Of a DNA stretch of 64,000 nucleotides, positions 26,701-35,643 are shown in pieces. Source of the DNA: Bacillota bacterium (GTDB lineage: Bacteria > Bacillota > Clostridia > Oscillospirales > Ruminococcaceae); NCBI GenBank assembly GCA_023460035.1, contig JAEWRN010000044.1:62001-126000 (forward strand), written 5' to 3'. The notes beneath the pieces were generated by a model that did no database searches, was not told the origin of the DNA, and saw only the letters and a list, made by a program, of their open reading frames with translations. A program made the position numbers and the translations under genes. How positions within the stretch are numbered: the first letter of the stretch is position 1; each line of letters opens with the position of its first letter.

Positions 26701-27347
26701 AATTTCTTTGCCTTGGCACTCTCTTTTTCCAGCGGGCCCACCCGGGCGGTCAGCTCGTCCAAAATATCCCGCAGCCGCACCAGGTTTTCTTCGGCGGCTT
26801 CCAGCCGGCGCTCGGCCTCTTTTTTGCGGTAGCGGTACCGCGCAATGCCCGAAGCCTCTTCAAATATTTCGCGCCGCTCACCGGACTTTGCGCCGACAAT
26901 TTCGGCAATGCGTCCCTGCCCGATGATGGAATAGCCGTCACGGCCGATACCGGTATCCAAAAATAGCTCGTACACGTCTTTCAGGCGCACATTTTGGCCG
27001 TTGATGCCGTATTCGCTCTCGCCGCTGCGGTAGTATTTGCGGGTCACCACCACTTCGTCTTTTTCAATTTCCAGCCGGTGGGCGCTGTTGTCGATATACA
27101 GCGACACCGCGGCAAACCCCATGGCACTGCGCAGCTGGGTGCCGCCAAAAATGACGTCCTCCATTTTGCCGGCGCCGCGCAGCTGCTTGGACGATGTTTC
27201 GCCAAGCACCCACCGAATGGCGTCGGAAATATTGCTTTTGCCGCTGCCGTTGGGGCCCACTACGGCGGTGATGCCACCTTCAAATGTAATTTTGGTCCGG
27301 TCAGGGAAGGACTTGAAGCCCTGAATTTCGAGTGCCTTTAAAAACAC
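23787..27347 (-). CDS. smc: Chromosome segregation protein SMC
   Basis: 1186 residues, full length. The N-terminal ATPase half has GPNGSGKSNISDAIRWVLGE; two long coiled coils rich in A, E, Q and R (roughly 170-500 and 680-1000) flank a hinge around 520-640 (LRGILGPVSSILTVKAGYEL, GGSFTGGSAARSAGLF). The C-terminal half carries the signature LSGGEQALVAIAIYF and Walker B CILDEIEAALDD. SMC with ScpAB folds and loads chromosomes. The coiled coils are unusually alanine-rich, which fits the GC-rich genome. Start is ATG 27347. Confidence 0.97.
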   Translation of the reverse strand: MFLKALEIQGFKSFPDRTKITFEGGITAVVGPNGSGKSNISDAIRWVLGETSSKQLRGAGKMEDVIFGGTQLRSAMGFAAVSLYIDNSAHRLEIEKDEVVVTRKYYRSGESEYGINGQNVRLKDVYELFLDTGIGRDGYSIIGQGRIAEIVGAKSGERREIFEEASGIARYRYRKKEAERRLEAAEENLVRLRDILDELTARVGPLEKESAKAKKFLEFSEQKKALEVTLWADTLRKARDSVRQAQRNREAAQADYDRANAQLEAVDRETEGIRGEIEQLIMEIERRNASIRAITEEISGSDAAIAVLNNDIAHSRASIEQLQAEIAAAGEGDAAAEAEIRTHEEAIAAANGQIAAHDARITELQTLLEQLSAKAQQSGARRGTLTERLALLTGRVTDLKVTAAGADSAAESAAARFASLQTERQQAEQQAERLQKEQTENESYVAQCIAEVTKLNNIKEGLSLKMAARTKALDAATEEARRAQSQCEAAAERLRILQDLEKSMDGYSQSVRYVVKAAENHRLRGILGPVSSILTVKAGYELAIETALGFAAQNIVVQDETAAKAAIELLKRERAGRATFLPLDTVRPSQFEKGQLPAGAVLASDLVSAEPRYDVVVSNLLGRILVVETIDEASQAARALGYRYRVVTVDGQVVNAGGSFTGGSAARSAGLFTRRTEIEELGRKIAVLTKERQAKLQAMDAAKAEVVRLTAEVTATESEAVTAGGDAIRAEAEQNRIRAALAQQTDALQQLQQEEARLQAAIDTAHETAAQSRAQSEQLAAESTALEGELSALADGDDDFLATRSRMSDEMSECKLARLGLEKDVQSATAAIGLLRGRSGEAAKRVAALRESIAQLVEAITANEQKIQGVEQSRTDAAGRIAAEEAAIQHATDLRLEKEGSITRQSARVRELSDQREELSREITRLDERRVALETEYDATTAKLWEEYELTLSDAAELCVPFESVTDLRRQVGEVRNKIRALGNVNVGAIEEYAEVRERYEFLRAQVADVEKSKAELNGMISELSGEMETLFTKSFEQINAHFARIFAELFGGGSARLSLTDESNVLESGIDITVSPPGKIIKNLTSLSGGEQALVAIAIYFAILAVNPAPFCILDEIEAALDDVNVVRYASYLRRITSHTQFIVITHRRGTMEEADVLYGVTMQEDGVSKLLRLDVNEVDIKLIS

Positions 27348-27451
27348 GCTTTCACTTCGCTTTCCGGGTGATTTGCCATGCTTTCTTGCTCTTTGTACCT
27401 ATTGTATCGGTTTTGGCCTGCCGGTGCAAACAAAACCGCACCCGGCAGCCG

Positions 27452-28456
27452 TTAAGTACCCGCCTGCAACACGGCCTGCCGCCCGGTAAGCCCCGGCATT
27501 TCGCAGACCGCCAGCGAATACCCCTTTGCCGCAAACCACGCAAGGTTTGTGTTTTTTTGCCCGGCCGCCGCGCTGCGCTGCCCCGGCGCCACCGCCACCG
27601 TTACCGGGCCGGGGGCACTGCCTTGCAACGCTGCCGCAATGGCCTGCCGGTACAGCCTTGCTTCGCACAGCTGGCGAAACGCCGGGTGGTAAGGCCCCGC
27701 CACCAGCGCAGCACGCAGGCTTGCATCGTCCTGCAAGCCCACCCGGATGACCCGGATGCCCTGCCGCTCGGCAAGGTCGATGACCGGCGCCGTGGCTTCT
27801 ACCGCCTGCTCAAGCGTCAGCGGCGTATACTGCCCCTGCGCCGCCCAGCGGGCAAGCAGCGTATCACGCAGCACCAGCACCGGGTAAATGCGCAGCGTGT
27901 CGGGCCCAAGGGCACAAAGCTGTTCGGCGTTTGCCAGTGCCGCCGCGGCGGCATCCTGCTCGCCCGGCAGGCCCACCATCATTTGCAGCCCAAGCGAAAA
28001 CCCGGCCTTTTGAACGGCAACGGCCGCAGTGTGCACCGCGGCTGCCGTGTGCCCGCGCAGGTTTAGCTTTAGCACATCGTCCTGCATGCTTTGCGCGCCA
28101 AGCTCTACCGCGCACACGCCCGCCGCTTTCAGCTCTTGCAAAATGGCGGGGGTAATGGCGTCCGGCCGGGTAGAAACGCGAATACCCGCCGCGCGCTGTG
28201 CACGCACAAACGGGGCCGCAGCGGCCAGCAATGCCGCCCGGTAAGCCGGCGCCAGCGCGGTAAAGCTGCCGCCAAAAAAGGCAATTTCCATTTCTGAGGC
28301 GCCCGGCGGCGGCAGCAGTGCGTCGCACTGCTGTGCCACCTGTTGCGGGGTGGGCGGGTGCTGGGTGCCCGAAATTTCGCACTGGTCACAAAAGCTGCAC
28401 CGGTGGGGGCAACCCTCGTTTGGCACAAAAAATGCCAGCGTGCGGTGCCGCTTCAT
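27452..28456 (-). CDS. Radical SAM protein (Elp3/YhcC-like)
   Basis: 334 residues. The radical SAM cluster is NEGCPHRCSFCDQ (CxxxCxxC near residue 16). GGSFTALAPAYR and the RVSTRPDAI segment follow as in Elp3-type radical SAM enzymes, with VELGAQSMQDDVLK next. The ATG overlaps the stop of rnc by 4 bases. This coupling of an Elp3-like radical SAM gene to rnc and smc occurs in several clostridia. There is no acetyltransferase domain, so it is not a full Elp3; substrate unknown, perhaps a tRNA. Confidence 0.82.
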   Translation of the reverse strand: MKRHRTLAFFVPNEGCPHRCSFCDQCEISGTQHPPTPQQVAQQCDALLPPPGASEMEIAFFGGSFTALAPAYRAALLAAAAPFVRAQRAAGIRVSTRPDAITPAILQELKAAGVCAVELGAQSMQDDVLKLNLRGHTAAAVHTAAVAVQKAGFSLGLQMMVGLPGEQDAAAAALANAEQLCALGPDTLRIYPVLVLRDTLLARWAAQGQYTPLTLEQAVEATAPVIDLAERQGIRVIRVGLQDDASLRAALVAGPYHPAFRQLCEARLYRQAIAAALQGSAPGPVTVAVAPGQRSAAAGQKNTNLAWFAAKGYSLAVCEMPGLTGRQAVLQAGT

Positions 28457-29151
28457 TCTAGGTTCAACTGCTCTGCGGCATTGCTTTCGCCAAACAGGCG
28501 CAGCGCCTCTTTGGCCGCCTGCTGCTCGGCCATTTTTTTGCTGTGGCCACAGCCGCGCCCCAGCACGTTAGAGTTTAGCATCACCTCTACCACAAAGCTT
28601 TTATTGTGGTCGGGGCCGCTCTCCTGCGCCACCACATAGCGCAGGCGCTCTTCGGGGTTTTGCTGAATAATCTCTTGCAGGCGGGTCTTGTAATCCTCCG
28701 GCACCGCCTGCTCGTCGCGCACCAGCGGCAATAAAAACTGGCGCACGCATTCCATGCCGGCGTCTAAATAAAGTGCCGCCAGCACCGCTTCAAACGCGTC
28801 GGCCAAAATAGAGGGCCGGGTGCGCCCGCCGCTCAGCTCTTCGCCGCGGCCAAGGCGCAAATAATTGCCAAGCTCGATTTTTTTTGCAAACTCCCAACAG
28901 CTGGTCTCGCACACCAGCGCCGCGCGAATACGGGTCAGTTCGCCCTCCGGCAGATGCCGACGGGAGGTAAACAGGTACTCGCTGACCACGATGGAAAGCA
29001 CCGAGTCCCCCAAAAATTCAAGCCGTTCGTTGTATTCCACCTCACGCCGCTGTTCGTTGGCATAGCTGGAATGTGTGACAGCCGCCACCAGCAAAGCGGT
29101 CGTTTTAAACTGGTGCCCAAGCGCCTGCTCAAGCCCTTGCAGATTTTCCAT
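28453..29151 (-). CDS. rnc: Ribonuclease III
   Basis: 232 residues. The catalytic signature YNERLEFLGDSVLS lies near residue 40 and the second acidic site in ADAFEAVLAALYLDAG near 110; the C-terminal double-stranded RNA-binding domain has LQEIIQQNPEERLRYVV and GRGCGHSKKMAEQQAAKEAL. It processes rRNA precursors and structured RNAs. The ATG is 3 bases after the plsX stop, so plsX-rnc-radical SAM are tightly coupled. The usual acpP between plsX and rnc is absent. Confidence 0.96.
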   Translation of the reverse strand: MENLQGLEQALGHQFKTTALLVAAVTHSSYANEQRREVEYNERLEFLGDSVLSIVVSEYLFTSRRHLPEGELTRIRAALVCETSCWEFAKKIELGNYLRLGRGEELSGGRTRPSILADAFEAVLAALYLDAGMECVRQFLLPLVRDEQAVPEDYKTRLQEIIQQNPEERLRYVVAQESGPDHNKSFVVEVMLNSNVLGRGCGHSKKMAEQQAAKEALRLFGESNAAEQLNLE

Positions 29152-29154
29152 TCG

Positions 29155-30144
29155 TTACCTCTGTATATTCTCGCGGATGGCCTCCACCATGCCGTTCTCG
29201 CAGCAGGCCTTTGCCTGCCGCACCGCGTTTTTGATTGCCTTTGCGTTGGATGACCCGTGGGCCTTAATGACGACGCCGTTTACCCCAAGCAGCGGGGCGC
29301 CGCCGTATTCGTCAGCGTCCAGCTTTGCCTTAAAGCTTGCAATGCCGCCCTTGACCAGCAGCGCGGCCAGCATGGTGCCGACATTCTTTTTAAACAGCGC
29401 CTTTAGCTCGCCTGAAAAGAATTTTGCCCAGCCCTCGGTCAGCTTTAAAATAACATTGCCGGTAAACCCGTCGCAGACCACGACATCCACTTCGCCGCGC
29501 GGGATGTCCCGCGGCTCAATATTGCCCGCAAACTGAATGGCGGGGTTTTGCTTCATCAGCTGGTGGGCGGCCACATAAATTTCAGTGCCCTTGCTCTCCT
29601 CGGCCCCGTTGTTGACCAGCGCGACGCTGGGGGCTTTGCGGCCCATCGTCTTTTCCATATAAACGCTGCCCATGGTGGCAAAGCAGTTCAGCATGTCGGC
29701 AGGGCATTCCACATTAGCGCCGCTGTCCAGCAGCAGCCATGCTTTTTCTTTGCCGGGGATGACAGTGCCAATGGCCGCGCGCTTAACGCCGTTCAGCCGT
29801 TTGACAATCAGCGTAGCGCCGGTAAGCAGGGCACCGGTAGAACCCGCGCTGACCAGCGCGTCACCCTCGCCGTTTGCCAGCATGCGCAGTGCCACGACCA
29901 TCGAAGAATCCTTTTTATGGCGAATCGCCTTGGTGGGGTCGTCTTCCATCTCAATCACTTCGCCCGCCTGTACCACGGTGATGCCGGTCATGTCGATGCT
30001 GTTCTCTTTGACGCAGGCGTCAATTTTAACGCTGTCGCCCACCGCCGCAATTTCGACCCCCAGCTCGCGCACCGCCTGCTGCGCACCCAAAAGAATTTCT
30101 TTCGGGGCGTTGTCGCCCCCCATTGCGTCCAGAATGATTTTCAT
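29155..30144 (-). CDS. plsX: Phosphate acyltransferase PlsX
   Basis: 329 residues from ATG 30144 behind AAGGAGGG; the frame is open further upstream but the family begins MKIILDAMGGDNAPKEI. Other conserved parts: GSTGALLTGATLIVKR, LLDSGANVECPADML and VVCDGFTGNVILKLTEG. PlsX makes acyl-phosphate from acyl-ACP, the first step of phosphatidic acid synthesis in Bacillota, working with PlsY. Starts a tight cluster with rnc. Confidence 0.96.
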   Translation of the reverse strand: MKIILDAMGGDNAPKEILLGAQQAVRELGVEIAAVGDSVKIDACVKENSIDMTGITVVQAGEVIEMEDDPTKAIRHKKDSSMVVALRMLANGEGDALVSAGSTGALLTGATLIVKRLNGVKRAAIGTVIPGKEKAWLLLDSGANVECPADMLNCFATMGSVYMEKTMGRKAPSVALVNNGAEESKGTEIYVAAHQLMKQNPAIQFAGNIEPRDIPRGEVDVVVCDGFTGNVILKLTEGWAKFFSGELKALFKKNVGTMLAALLVKGGIASFKAKLDADEYGGAPLLGVNGVVIKAHGSSNAKAIKNAVRQAKACCENGMVEAIRENIQR

Positions 30145-30246
30145 CGTTTTGCCCTCCTTACCGCCGGTGGTTTCGCCGCGCCCGCCGGGCAGCGGCATTG
30201 CACCCGTTTTGTGTTGTGTGTGTTTTATTGTTAAATACCGCTTATT

Positions 30247-31578
30247 TTACATTGTTTGTGCGGCCTGCTGTTGCAGTGCCTGCCGCAAGGCTTCTACCGC
30301 GCGCAGGGCCAGCTGCTCATACCGCAGGCGTTTGTCCCGCACCGGCTGTTCCAGCGGGGGCAGCAGCCCCATGTTGCTGCCCATGGGCTGAAAATCGGCG
30401 TTGGGGGCGGCCAAATGGTGGGCCAGTGCGCCGCACATCGTCTGCTGCGGCAGCACCAGCGGTGCTTTGCCCGCAAGGCGCCGCAAAATCTGGTGCGCCG
30501 CCAGCAGCCCGCAGGCCGCACTTTCCATATAGCCCTCTACGCCGGTCAGCTGCCCGGCAAAAAACACATGCGGGTCGCTTTGCAGCGAAAGGTCTGCCCG
30601 CAATACTGCCGGGCTGTTTAAAAAGCTGTTGCGATGCATCACGCCATACCGCACAAACTCTGCGTGCTCCAGCCCGGGTATCATCGAAAACACGCGCTTT
30701 TGCTCGCCGAATTTAAGGTTGGTCTGAAACCCAACCAAATTGTAACGGCTGTTGTCTTTGTCCTCGCTGCGCAGTTGCACATTGGCCCACGGGCGGTGGC
30801 CGGTTGCCGGGTTTGTCAGCCCCACCGGGCGCAGCGGCCCGTACCGCAGCGTGTCGGCCCCGCGGCGGGCCATCACCTCTACCGGCATACAGCCCTCGTA
30901 CACATTCGCTTTGTCCGCATCGTGCAGCTCGGCGCGCTGGGCACCCAGCAGCTCGGCGTAAAACGCCTCGTACCCCGGCTTGTCAAACGGGCAGTTTAAG
31001 TAGTCGCTGCCGCCCCGCCCATAGCGGGAGGCCGCAAACACCTTGGTGTAGTCAATGCTCTGCGCGGTGACAATGGGCGCCGCCGCGTCAAAAAACGACA
31101 GGCTGTCCTGCCCCGTCGCCGTGCGAATTGCCTCTGCCAGCGCCCCTTCGGTCAGCGGGCCGGTGGCAATCAGCACCATTTCTTCACCGCCCGCGGTAAG
31201 GCCGGTGACCTCTTCGCGGCAGACGGTGATGCCGGGGTGCGCTTCGATCAACGCCGTCACGGTGTCGCTGAATACGTCGCGGTCGACCGCCAGCGCACCG
31301 CCCGCCGCCACCCGCGCCGTTTCGGCGGCATCCAACAAATGGCTGCCCAGCAGCTTCATTTCGGCTTTCAGCAGCCCGCTGGCAGAATCCAGCCGGTCGG
31401 CTTTCAGCGAGTTCGAGCACACCAGCTCGGCAAAGCCGGGCTTTTTGTGCGCAGGCGAAAAATGTGCCGGTTTTTGTTCATACAGTGTCACCGCAACGCC
31501 GGCGTCTGCAAGCAGCAATGCCGCTTCGCACCCTGCCAGCCCCGCGCCTACCACTGCAACACGCGCGGGCCCGCTCAT
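30247..31578 (-). CDS. trmFO: Methylenetetrahydrofolate-tRNA-(uracil-5-)-methyltransferase TrmFO
   Basis: 443 residues from ATG 31578, which overlaps the topA stop by 4 bases (ATGA). FAD-binding VAVVGAGLAGCEAALLLADAG at the N terminus (first 20 residues conserved), LVCSNSLKAD holding one conserved cysteine, and YEGCMPVEVMARRGADTL holding the other, typical of the folate/FAD-dependent enzyme that makes ribothymidine at position 54 of tRNA. TopA-trmFO pairing is standard in Bacillota. Confidence 0.95.
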   Translation of the reverse strand: MSGPARVAVVGAGLAGCEAALLLADAGVAVTLYEQKPAHFSPAHKKPGFAELVCSNSLKADRLDSASGLLKAEMKLLGSHLLDAAETARVAAGGALAVDRDVFSDTVTALIEAHPGITVCREEVTGLTAGGEEMVLIATGPLTEGALAEAIRTATGQDSLSFFDAAAPIVTAQSIDYTKVFAASRYGRGGSDYLNCPFDKPGYEAFYAELLGAQRAELHDADKANVYEGCMPVEVMARRGADTLRYGPLRPVGLTNPATGHRPWANVQLRSEDKDNSRYNLVGFQTNLKFGEQKRVFSMIPGLEHAEFVRYGVMHRNSFLNSPAVLRADLSLQSDPHVFFAGQLTGVEGYMESAACGLLAAHQILRRLAGKAPLVLPQQTMCGALAHHLAAPNADFQPMGSNMGLLPPLEQPVRDKRLRYEQLALRAVEALRQALQQQAAQTM

Positions 31579-33665
31579 GGGTTGAGCGGCCGCCGGTAGC
31601 CGCAATCAGGGGCAAGGCAAACCAGCTCGCCGCTTTTGCCGCCGTGCTTAAACAGTGTTTTGCCGCAGGTGGGGCACTTTTCGTCGGTCGGCTCGTCCCA
31701 GCTCATAAACCCGCAGGTGGGGTTCTTTTCGCAGCCATAGTACACCCGGCCCTTTTTCGAGCGGCGCACCAAAATGCGGCTGCCGCACAGCGGGCACTCG
31801 CCGGGTGCCGCCTGCACCAGGCGGCGGGTGTTTTTGCACTCAGGGAAGCCAGGGCAGGCGAGAAACTTGCCGTAGCGGCCGGTCTTAATGACCATTTTGC
31901 GGCCGCACAGCTCGCAAATCTCGTCGGTCTCTTCGTCCGGCACCTTGATCTTCTGGCCCTCTAAATCCTCTTCGGCCTTTTTCAGCGTGCGGTCGAACTC
32001 TTTGTAAAAGTCGTCCACCGTTTTGACCCAGTTGGCTTTGCCGGCCTCGACGCGGTCGAGGTTCTTTTCCATCTGGGCGGAAAATTTCACGTCCACAATG
32101 TTCGAAAACTCGCGCATCATCAGCTCGTTCACCGTGAGGCCCAGCAGCGTGGGCTTCAGCTTTTTGGCTTCGCGCTCCACATAGCCGCGGTCAATGATGG
32201 TCGTGATAATGGGCGCGTAGGTGGACGGGCGGCCAATGCCGTTTTCCTCCAGTGCTTTGATGAGCGTCGCTTCGGTGTACAGCGCCGGCGGCTGGGTGAA
32301 TTTCTGCTCGGCGGTCAGCTCTTTCAGTTTCAGCACGTCGCCCTCTTTTAACGGGGGCAGCGCCGTCTCTTTTTTCTCTTTTTCGTCGGTCGCTTCTTCG
32401 TACAGCACGGTAAAGCCGTCAAATGCCACCGTGTAGCCACTGGCCTTAAACAGGTAATCGCCCGCAGTGACCTCGACATTCATTGTGTCGTGCAGCGCGT
32501 CGGCCATCTGGCTGGCGGTAAAGCGGCTCCAGATCAGGCGGTACAGCTTTGCAATGTCGCCGCTGATGCTTTTTTCCACTTCGTCCGGGGTCAGCGCGGG
32601 GTTCGACGGGCGGATGGCCTCGTGCGCGTCCTGCGCGGCGGTGGCACTTTTGCTTTTATAGGTGCGCTTTGTTTTATTGATGTACTTTTCGCCCCATTTT
32701 TCGCTGATGAACGCCTTGGCGCCCGCAACGGCCTCGTCGGACAGGCGCAGGCTGTCGGTACGCATATAGGTGATCAAACCAACGGTGCCCACCCCGGCGA
32801 TGTCCACGCCTTCATACAGCGTCTGCGCGGCCCGCATGGTACGGGTGGCGGTAAAGCCCAGGCGACGGCTGGCCTCCTGTTGCAGGGTGGAGGTGATAAA
32901 CGGGGGCGCGGGTACCTTTTTGCGCTTGCCGCTTGTAATTTTGGTGACGGTGTACGACTTGCCGTCGAGATTTGCCACAATGCGGTCGGCTTGCTCTTGA
33001 TCCGTCACGGCCAGCTTTTCGCCCGCCGCGGTGGAGGAAAGGCGCGCCGCAAACTTTTTGCTGCTGCCCGGGGCCGCCAGCTGTGCGTCGATGTTCCAGT
33101 ATTCTTCGGGCACAAAGGCATCGATTTCTTTTTGGCGGTCGACAATCAGCCGCACCGCAACCGACTGCACCCGCCCGGCAGAAAGGCCGCGCCGCACCTT
33201 GCGCCACAAAAACGGCGACAGCTTATAGCCTACAAGGCGGTCAAGCACCCGGCGGGCCTGCTGTGCGTTGACAAGGTCTAAATCGATCGTGCGCGGGTGG
33301 GCCATGCCCTCTGTCACGCCTTTTTTCGTGATCTCGCCAAAGGTGACGCGGTCGGTATTTTCAACATCCAGCCCCAGCAGATGCGCCAGGTGCCAGCTGA
33401 TGGCTTCGCCCTCGCGGTCCGGGTCAGTTGCAAGCAGAATACCTTCGCTCTGCTTTGCGGCGCTTTTCAACTCTTTGATTAATTTTTCTTTGCCTTTGAT
33501 ATTGATATACTGGGGGTTGTACTCCCGCTCTACATCAATGCCCAGCTGGCTGGCCGGCAGGTCGCGGATATGGCCCATAGAAGCCATAACCTCGTACCCG
33601 TCGCCCAGATATTTGCGGATGGTTTTCGCCTTTGCCGGCGATTCCACAATAACCAGTTTTGACAT
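31575..33665 (-). CDS. topA: DNA topoisomerase I
   Basis: 696 residues from ATG 33665 (GAGGTG upstream). TOPRIM opening LVIVESPAKAKTIRKYLG and ATDPDREGEAISWHL; active-site tyrosine in GLITYMRTDSLRLSDEA; GIGRPSTYAPII. Three C-terminal four-cysteine zinc ribbons are seen (CELCGR, CPLCGS and CPTCGK with their partner CxxxxxxC pairs). It relaxes negative supercoils behind RNA polymerase. Coupled to trmFO; an extended -10 promoter lies just upstream. Confidence 0.97.
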   Translation of the reverse strand: MSKLVIVESPAKAKTIRKYLGDGYEVMASMGHIRDLPASQLGIDVEREYNPQYINIKGKEKLIKELKSAAKQSEGILLATDPDREGEAISWHLAHLLGLDVENTDRVTFGEITKKGVTEGMAHPRTIDLDLVNAQQARRVLDRLVGYKLSPFLWRKVRRGLSAGRVQSVAVRLIVDRQKEIDAFVPEEYWNIDAQLAAPGSSKKFAARLSSTAAGEKLAVTDQEQADRIVANLDGKSYTVTKITSGKRKKVPAPPFITSTLQQEASRRLGFTATRTMRAAQTLYEGVDIAGVGTVGLITYMRTDSLRLSDEAVAGAKAFISEKWGEKYINKTKRTYKSKSATAAQDAHEAIRPSNPALTPDEVEKSISGDIAKLYRLIWSRFTASQMADALHDTMNVEVTAGDYLFKASGYTVAFDGFTVLYEEATDEKEKKETALPPLKEGDVLKLKELTAEQKFTQPPALYTEATLIKALEENGIGRPSTYAPIITTIIDRGYVEREAKKLKPTLLGLTVNELMMREFSNIVDVKFSAQMEKNLDRVEAGKANWVKTVDDFYKEFDRTLKKAEEDLEGQKIKVPDEETDEICELCGRKMVIKTGRYGKFLACPGFPECKNTRRLVQAAPGECPLCGSRILVRRSKKGRVYYGCEKNPTCGFMSWDEPTDEKCPTCGKTLFKHGGKSGELVCLAPDCGYRRPLNP

Positions 33666-33707
33666 ACTGCACCTCGTTACCATTCAAGATTTGCGCCGTG
33701 TGCGCAT

Positions 33708-33716
33708 ATTATACCA
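33708..33716 (-). promoter_or_regulatory. Extended -10 promoter of topA
   Basis: Minus strand TGGTATAAT (33708-33716): consensus -10 with the TGn extension, about 40 bases before the start codon; no good -35 at 17 bp. Confidence 0.6.
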
Positions 33717-33722
33717 CTGCCT

Positions 33723-34811
33723 TTAGCCGTTTTTGACAAACAGCCGCCCCGCCAGTTGGCAGGAAAGGCCGGCAAGCTCCAGTTCTGTCAATGCCGCCAT
33801 AGCGGCACCGGGCAAAAGGCCGCATGCCGCGCACAGCGCGGCAAGGGGCTGCGGCTGTGCGGTGAGGCAGGCGTATACCGCGGCGGCACCCGCACTAAGA
33901 GGCGGCGGGGCCCCGGCACCGGCTGCAACTGTTTCGGCCGGCGGCTGTACGCCATAATCACACAACACATCCCCGGCGGTCTGCACCGCCTTTGCCCCCT
34001 GCGAAAGCAGCCAGTTGGTGCCCTCGCTCAGCGGGCTGAAAATACTGCCGGGCACCGCAAATACGTCGCGGCCACCCTCCAGCGCAAACCGCACCGTGCT
34101 CATGGTGCCGCTGCGGCGGCGCGCTTCGGTGACAATGACCCCGCGCGCCAGCCCTGCAATAATACGATTGCGCAGCAAAAAATAATTCGGCGAACCGGTG
34201 GTGCCAATGGGGTATTCGCTTAAGATGACGCCGTTTTTTGCAATCAGCCCGCGCAGGGTGGCGTTGCGCGCGGGGTAACAGCGGTCGATTGCCGTACCCA
34301 GCACCGCAACCGTTGGGGTACCGGCGGCAAGGGCCGCCTTGTGGGCCTCACTGTCCAGCCCGTCGGCAAGGCCGGACACCAGCACCACCCCGGCACCGGC
34401 CAGCCCCTTGCCCAGCGTGCGGGCGGCCTCTACCCCGTAGGCAGACGGCCTGCGGGTGCCCACCATTGCCAGCGGCAGCGCGGCATTGAGCCACTGCACC
34501 TGCCCTTCGGCATACAACACCGCAGGCGGGTCAAAAATTTCGCGCAGCAGTGCGGGGTACTGCGGTGCATCGTAACACAGTACAGTATACCCTGCCTGTA
34601 AATGGGCTTCAAGCTGCGGGGCAAACTGCCGGGGCTCGCTGGCCAAAAGCTGCTTTTGCTGGGCGGGGGCGACAAGGCCCTGTGCCAAAAGCCGCTCGCG
34701 CATGCGGTAAGCACCTTCGGCGCCGCCCGTTTGCTCCAGCAGCGGGTTTAAGTGGCGGCTGGCAAAGCCCAGCCCTTTTGCAAGCCAAAGCCAGTACAGC
34801 CGCTCATCCAT
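33723..34811 (-). CDS. dprA: DNA processing protein DprA/Smf
   Basis: 362 residues. SAM-like N terminus, then the Rossmann-like DprA core: MVGTRRPSAYGVEAARTL, VLVSGLADGLDSEAHKAAL, AVLGTAIDRCYPARN, RNRIIAGLARGVIVTEA, and a small C-terminal winged helix (residues ~305-362). DprA loads RecA on incoming single-stranded DNA during transformation; it is widely kept in non-competent species. Its ATG overlaps the end of the TrmH-family gene by 8 bases. Confidence 0.95.
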   Translation of the reverse strand: MDERLYWLWLAKGLGFASRHLNPLLEQTGGAEGAYRMRERLLAQGLVAPAQQKQLLASEPRQFAPQLEAHLQAGYTVLCYDAPQYPALLREIFDPPAVLYAEGQVQWLNAALPLAMVGTRRPSAYGVEAARTLGKGLAGAGVVLVSGLADGLDSEAHKAALAAGTPTVAVLGTAIDRCYPARNATLRGLIAKNGVILSEYPIGTTGSPNYFLLRNRIIAGLARGVIVTEARRRSGTMSTVRFALEGGRDVFAVPGSIFSPLSEGTNWLLSQGAKAVQTAGDVLCDYGVQPPAETVAAGAGAPPPLSAGAAAVYACLTAQPQPLAALCAACGLLPGAAMAALTELELAGLSCQLAGRLFVKNG

Positions 34812-35595
34812 TGCGCCGCCCCCAAAGCTCCCACATCAGCACCGAAGCCGCCACGGCGGCATTCAGCGATTCCATTGACTGCATGGGGATGCGCAGCACG
34901 GCCCCGCAGGCGTCGATGACCGGCTGCGAAAGGCCATTGCCCTCGTTGCCGACCGCCAGCACCAGCCCGCCGCCGTCGTACCGGTAAGCCATTAAATCGC
35001 CGGCACCGTACAGTGCCGCGGCAACGGTGGCCATACCGGCTTTGCCAAGGCGCGAAAGCTGGGCGGGCAAATTCTCTACCCTTATGGCCGGCAGCCGAAA
35101 CGCAGCCCCCATCGAGGCGCGCATTGCTTTTTGCCCAAGCGGGTCGGCACAGCCGGGCGTCAGCAATACGCCGGAAAACCCAAACGCCGCCGCGCTGCGC
35201 AGCACCGCGCCCACATTGGCAGGGTCCTGCACCTCTTCGAGCGCAAGGTAATGCCCGTTTGGGTCGATTGCCGTTTCATCGAACGAGGGTAAGCCAAACA
35301 CGCCAAAAACGCCCTGCGGGCTTTTCATGCCCGAGAGCTTTTCGGCAACCGTCTGGTGGATCAACACCGTTTCACCGGCAAGTGTGGCGAGCTTTGGCCA
35401 GTGGGCGGCGGCAGCATCGGTGAGGTAGATTGTCTCACACGGCAGGCCCGCCGCCGCAGCGTCGAGGCAAAGCTTTTCGCCCTCGGCCACAAACCGGCCC
35501 TGCTGCCGGCAGAACGCCGGCTTTGCAAGCAGCTTTGCGGTGTATTTGACCCGTTCGTTATCACGGCTGGTAATGCGGTTTTCCACAGCGCTCAC
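34804..35595 (-). CDS. TrmH/SpoU family RNA 2'-O-methyltransferase
   Basis: 263 residues. An N-terminal substrate-binding domain (RVKYTAKLLAKPAFCRQQGR) precedes the SPOUT knot: ALEEVQDPANVGAVLRSAAAFG (motif 1, first 20 conserved), LAVGNEGNGLSQPVI (motif 2) and RIPMQSMESLNAAVAASVL (motif 3). It methylates the ribose of an rRNA or tRNA nucleotide; which one cannot be said. Overlaps dprA and follows the rplT operon on the same strand after a terminator. Confidence 0.9.
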   Translation of the reverse strand: MSAVENRITSRDNERVKYTAKLLAKPAFCRQQGRFVAEGEKLCLDAAAAGLPCETIYLTDAAAAHWPKLATLAGETVLIHQTVAEKLSGMKSPQGVFGVFGLPSFDETAIDPNGHYLALEEVQDPANVGAVLRSAAAFGFSGVLLTPGCADPLGQKAMRASMGAAFRLPAIRVENLPAQLSRLGKAGMATVAAALYGAGDLMAYRYDGGGLVLAVGNEGNGLSQPVIDACGAVLRIPMQSMESLNAAVAASVLMWELWGRRNG

Positions 35596-35643
35596 CCGCC
35601 TTTACACAACAACATCTGTGACTTTTAGATGCAAATATAAACA

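Noticed and set aside
27500..28640. Several long frames on the plus strand and other minus frames overlapping the radical SAM gene
   Set aside because: They are shadows in GC-rich coding DNA: arginine/alanine/proline-rich, no ribosome sites, no family motifs; the same applies to the long plus-strand frames at 17.0-18.9, 23.5-24.5 and 62.5-63.9 kb.
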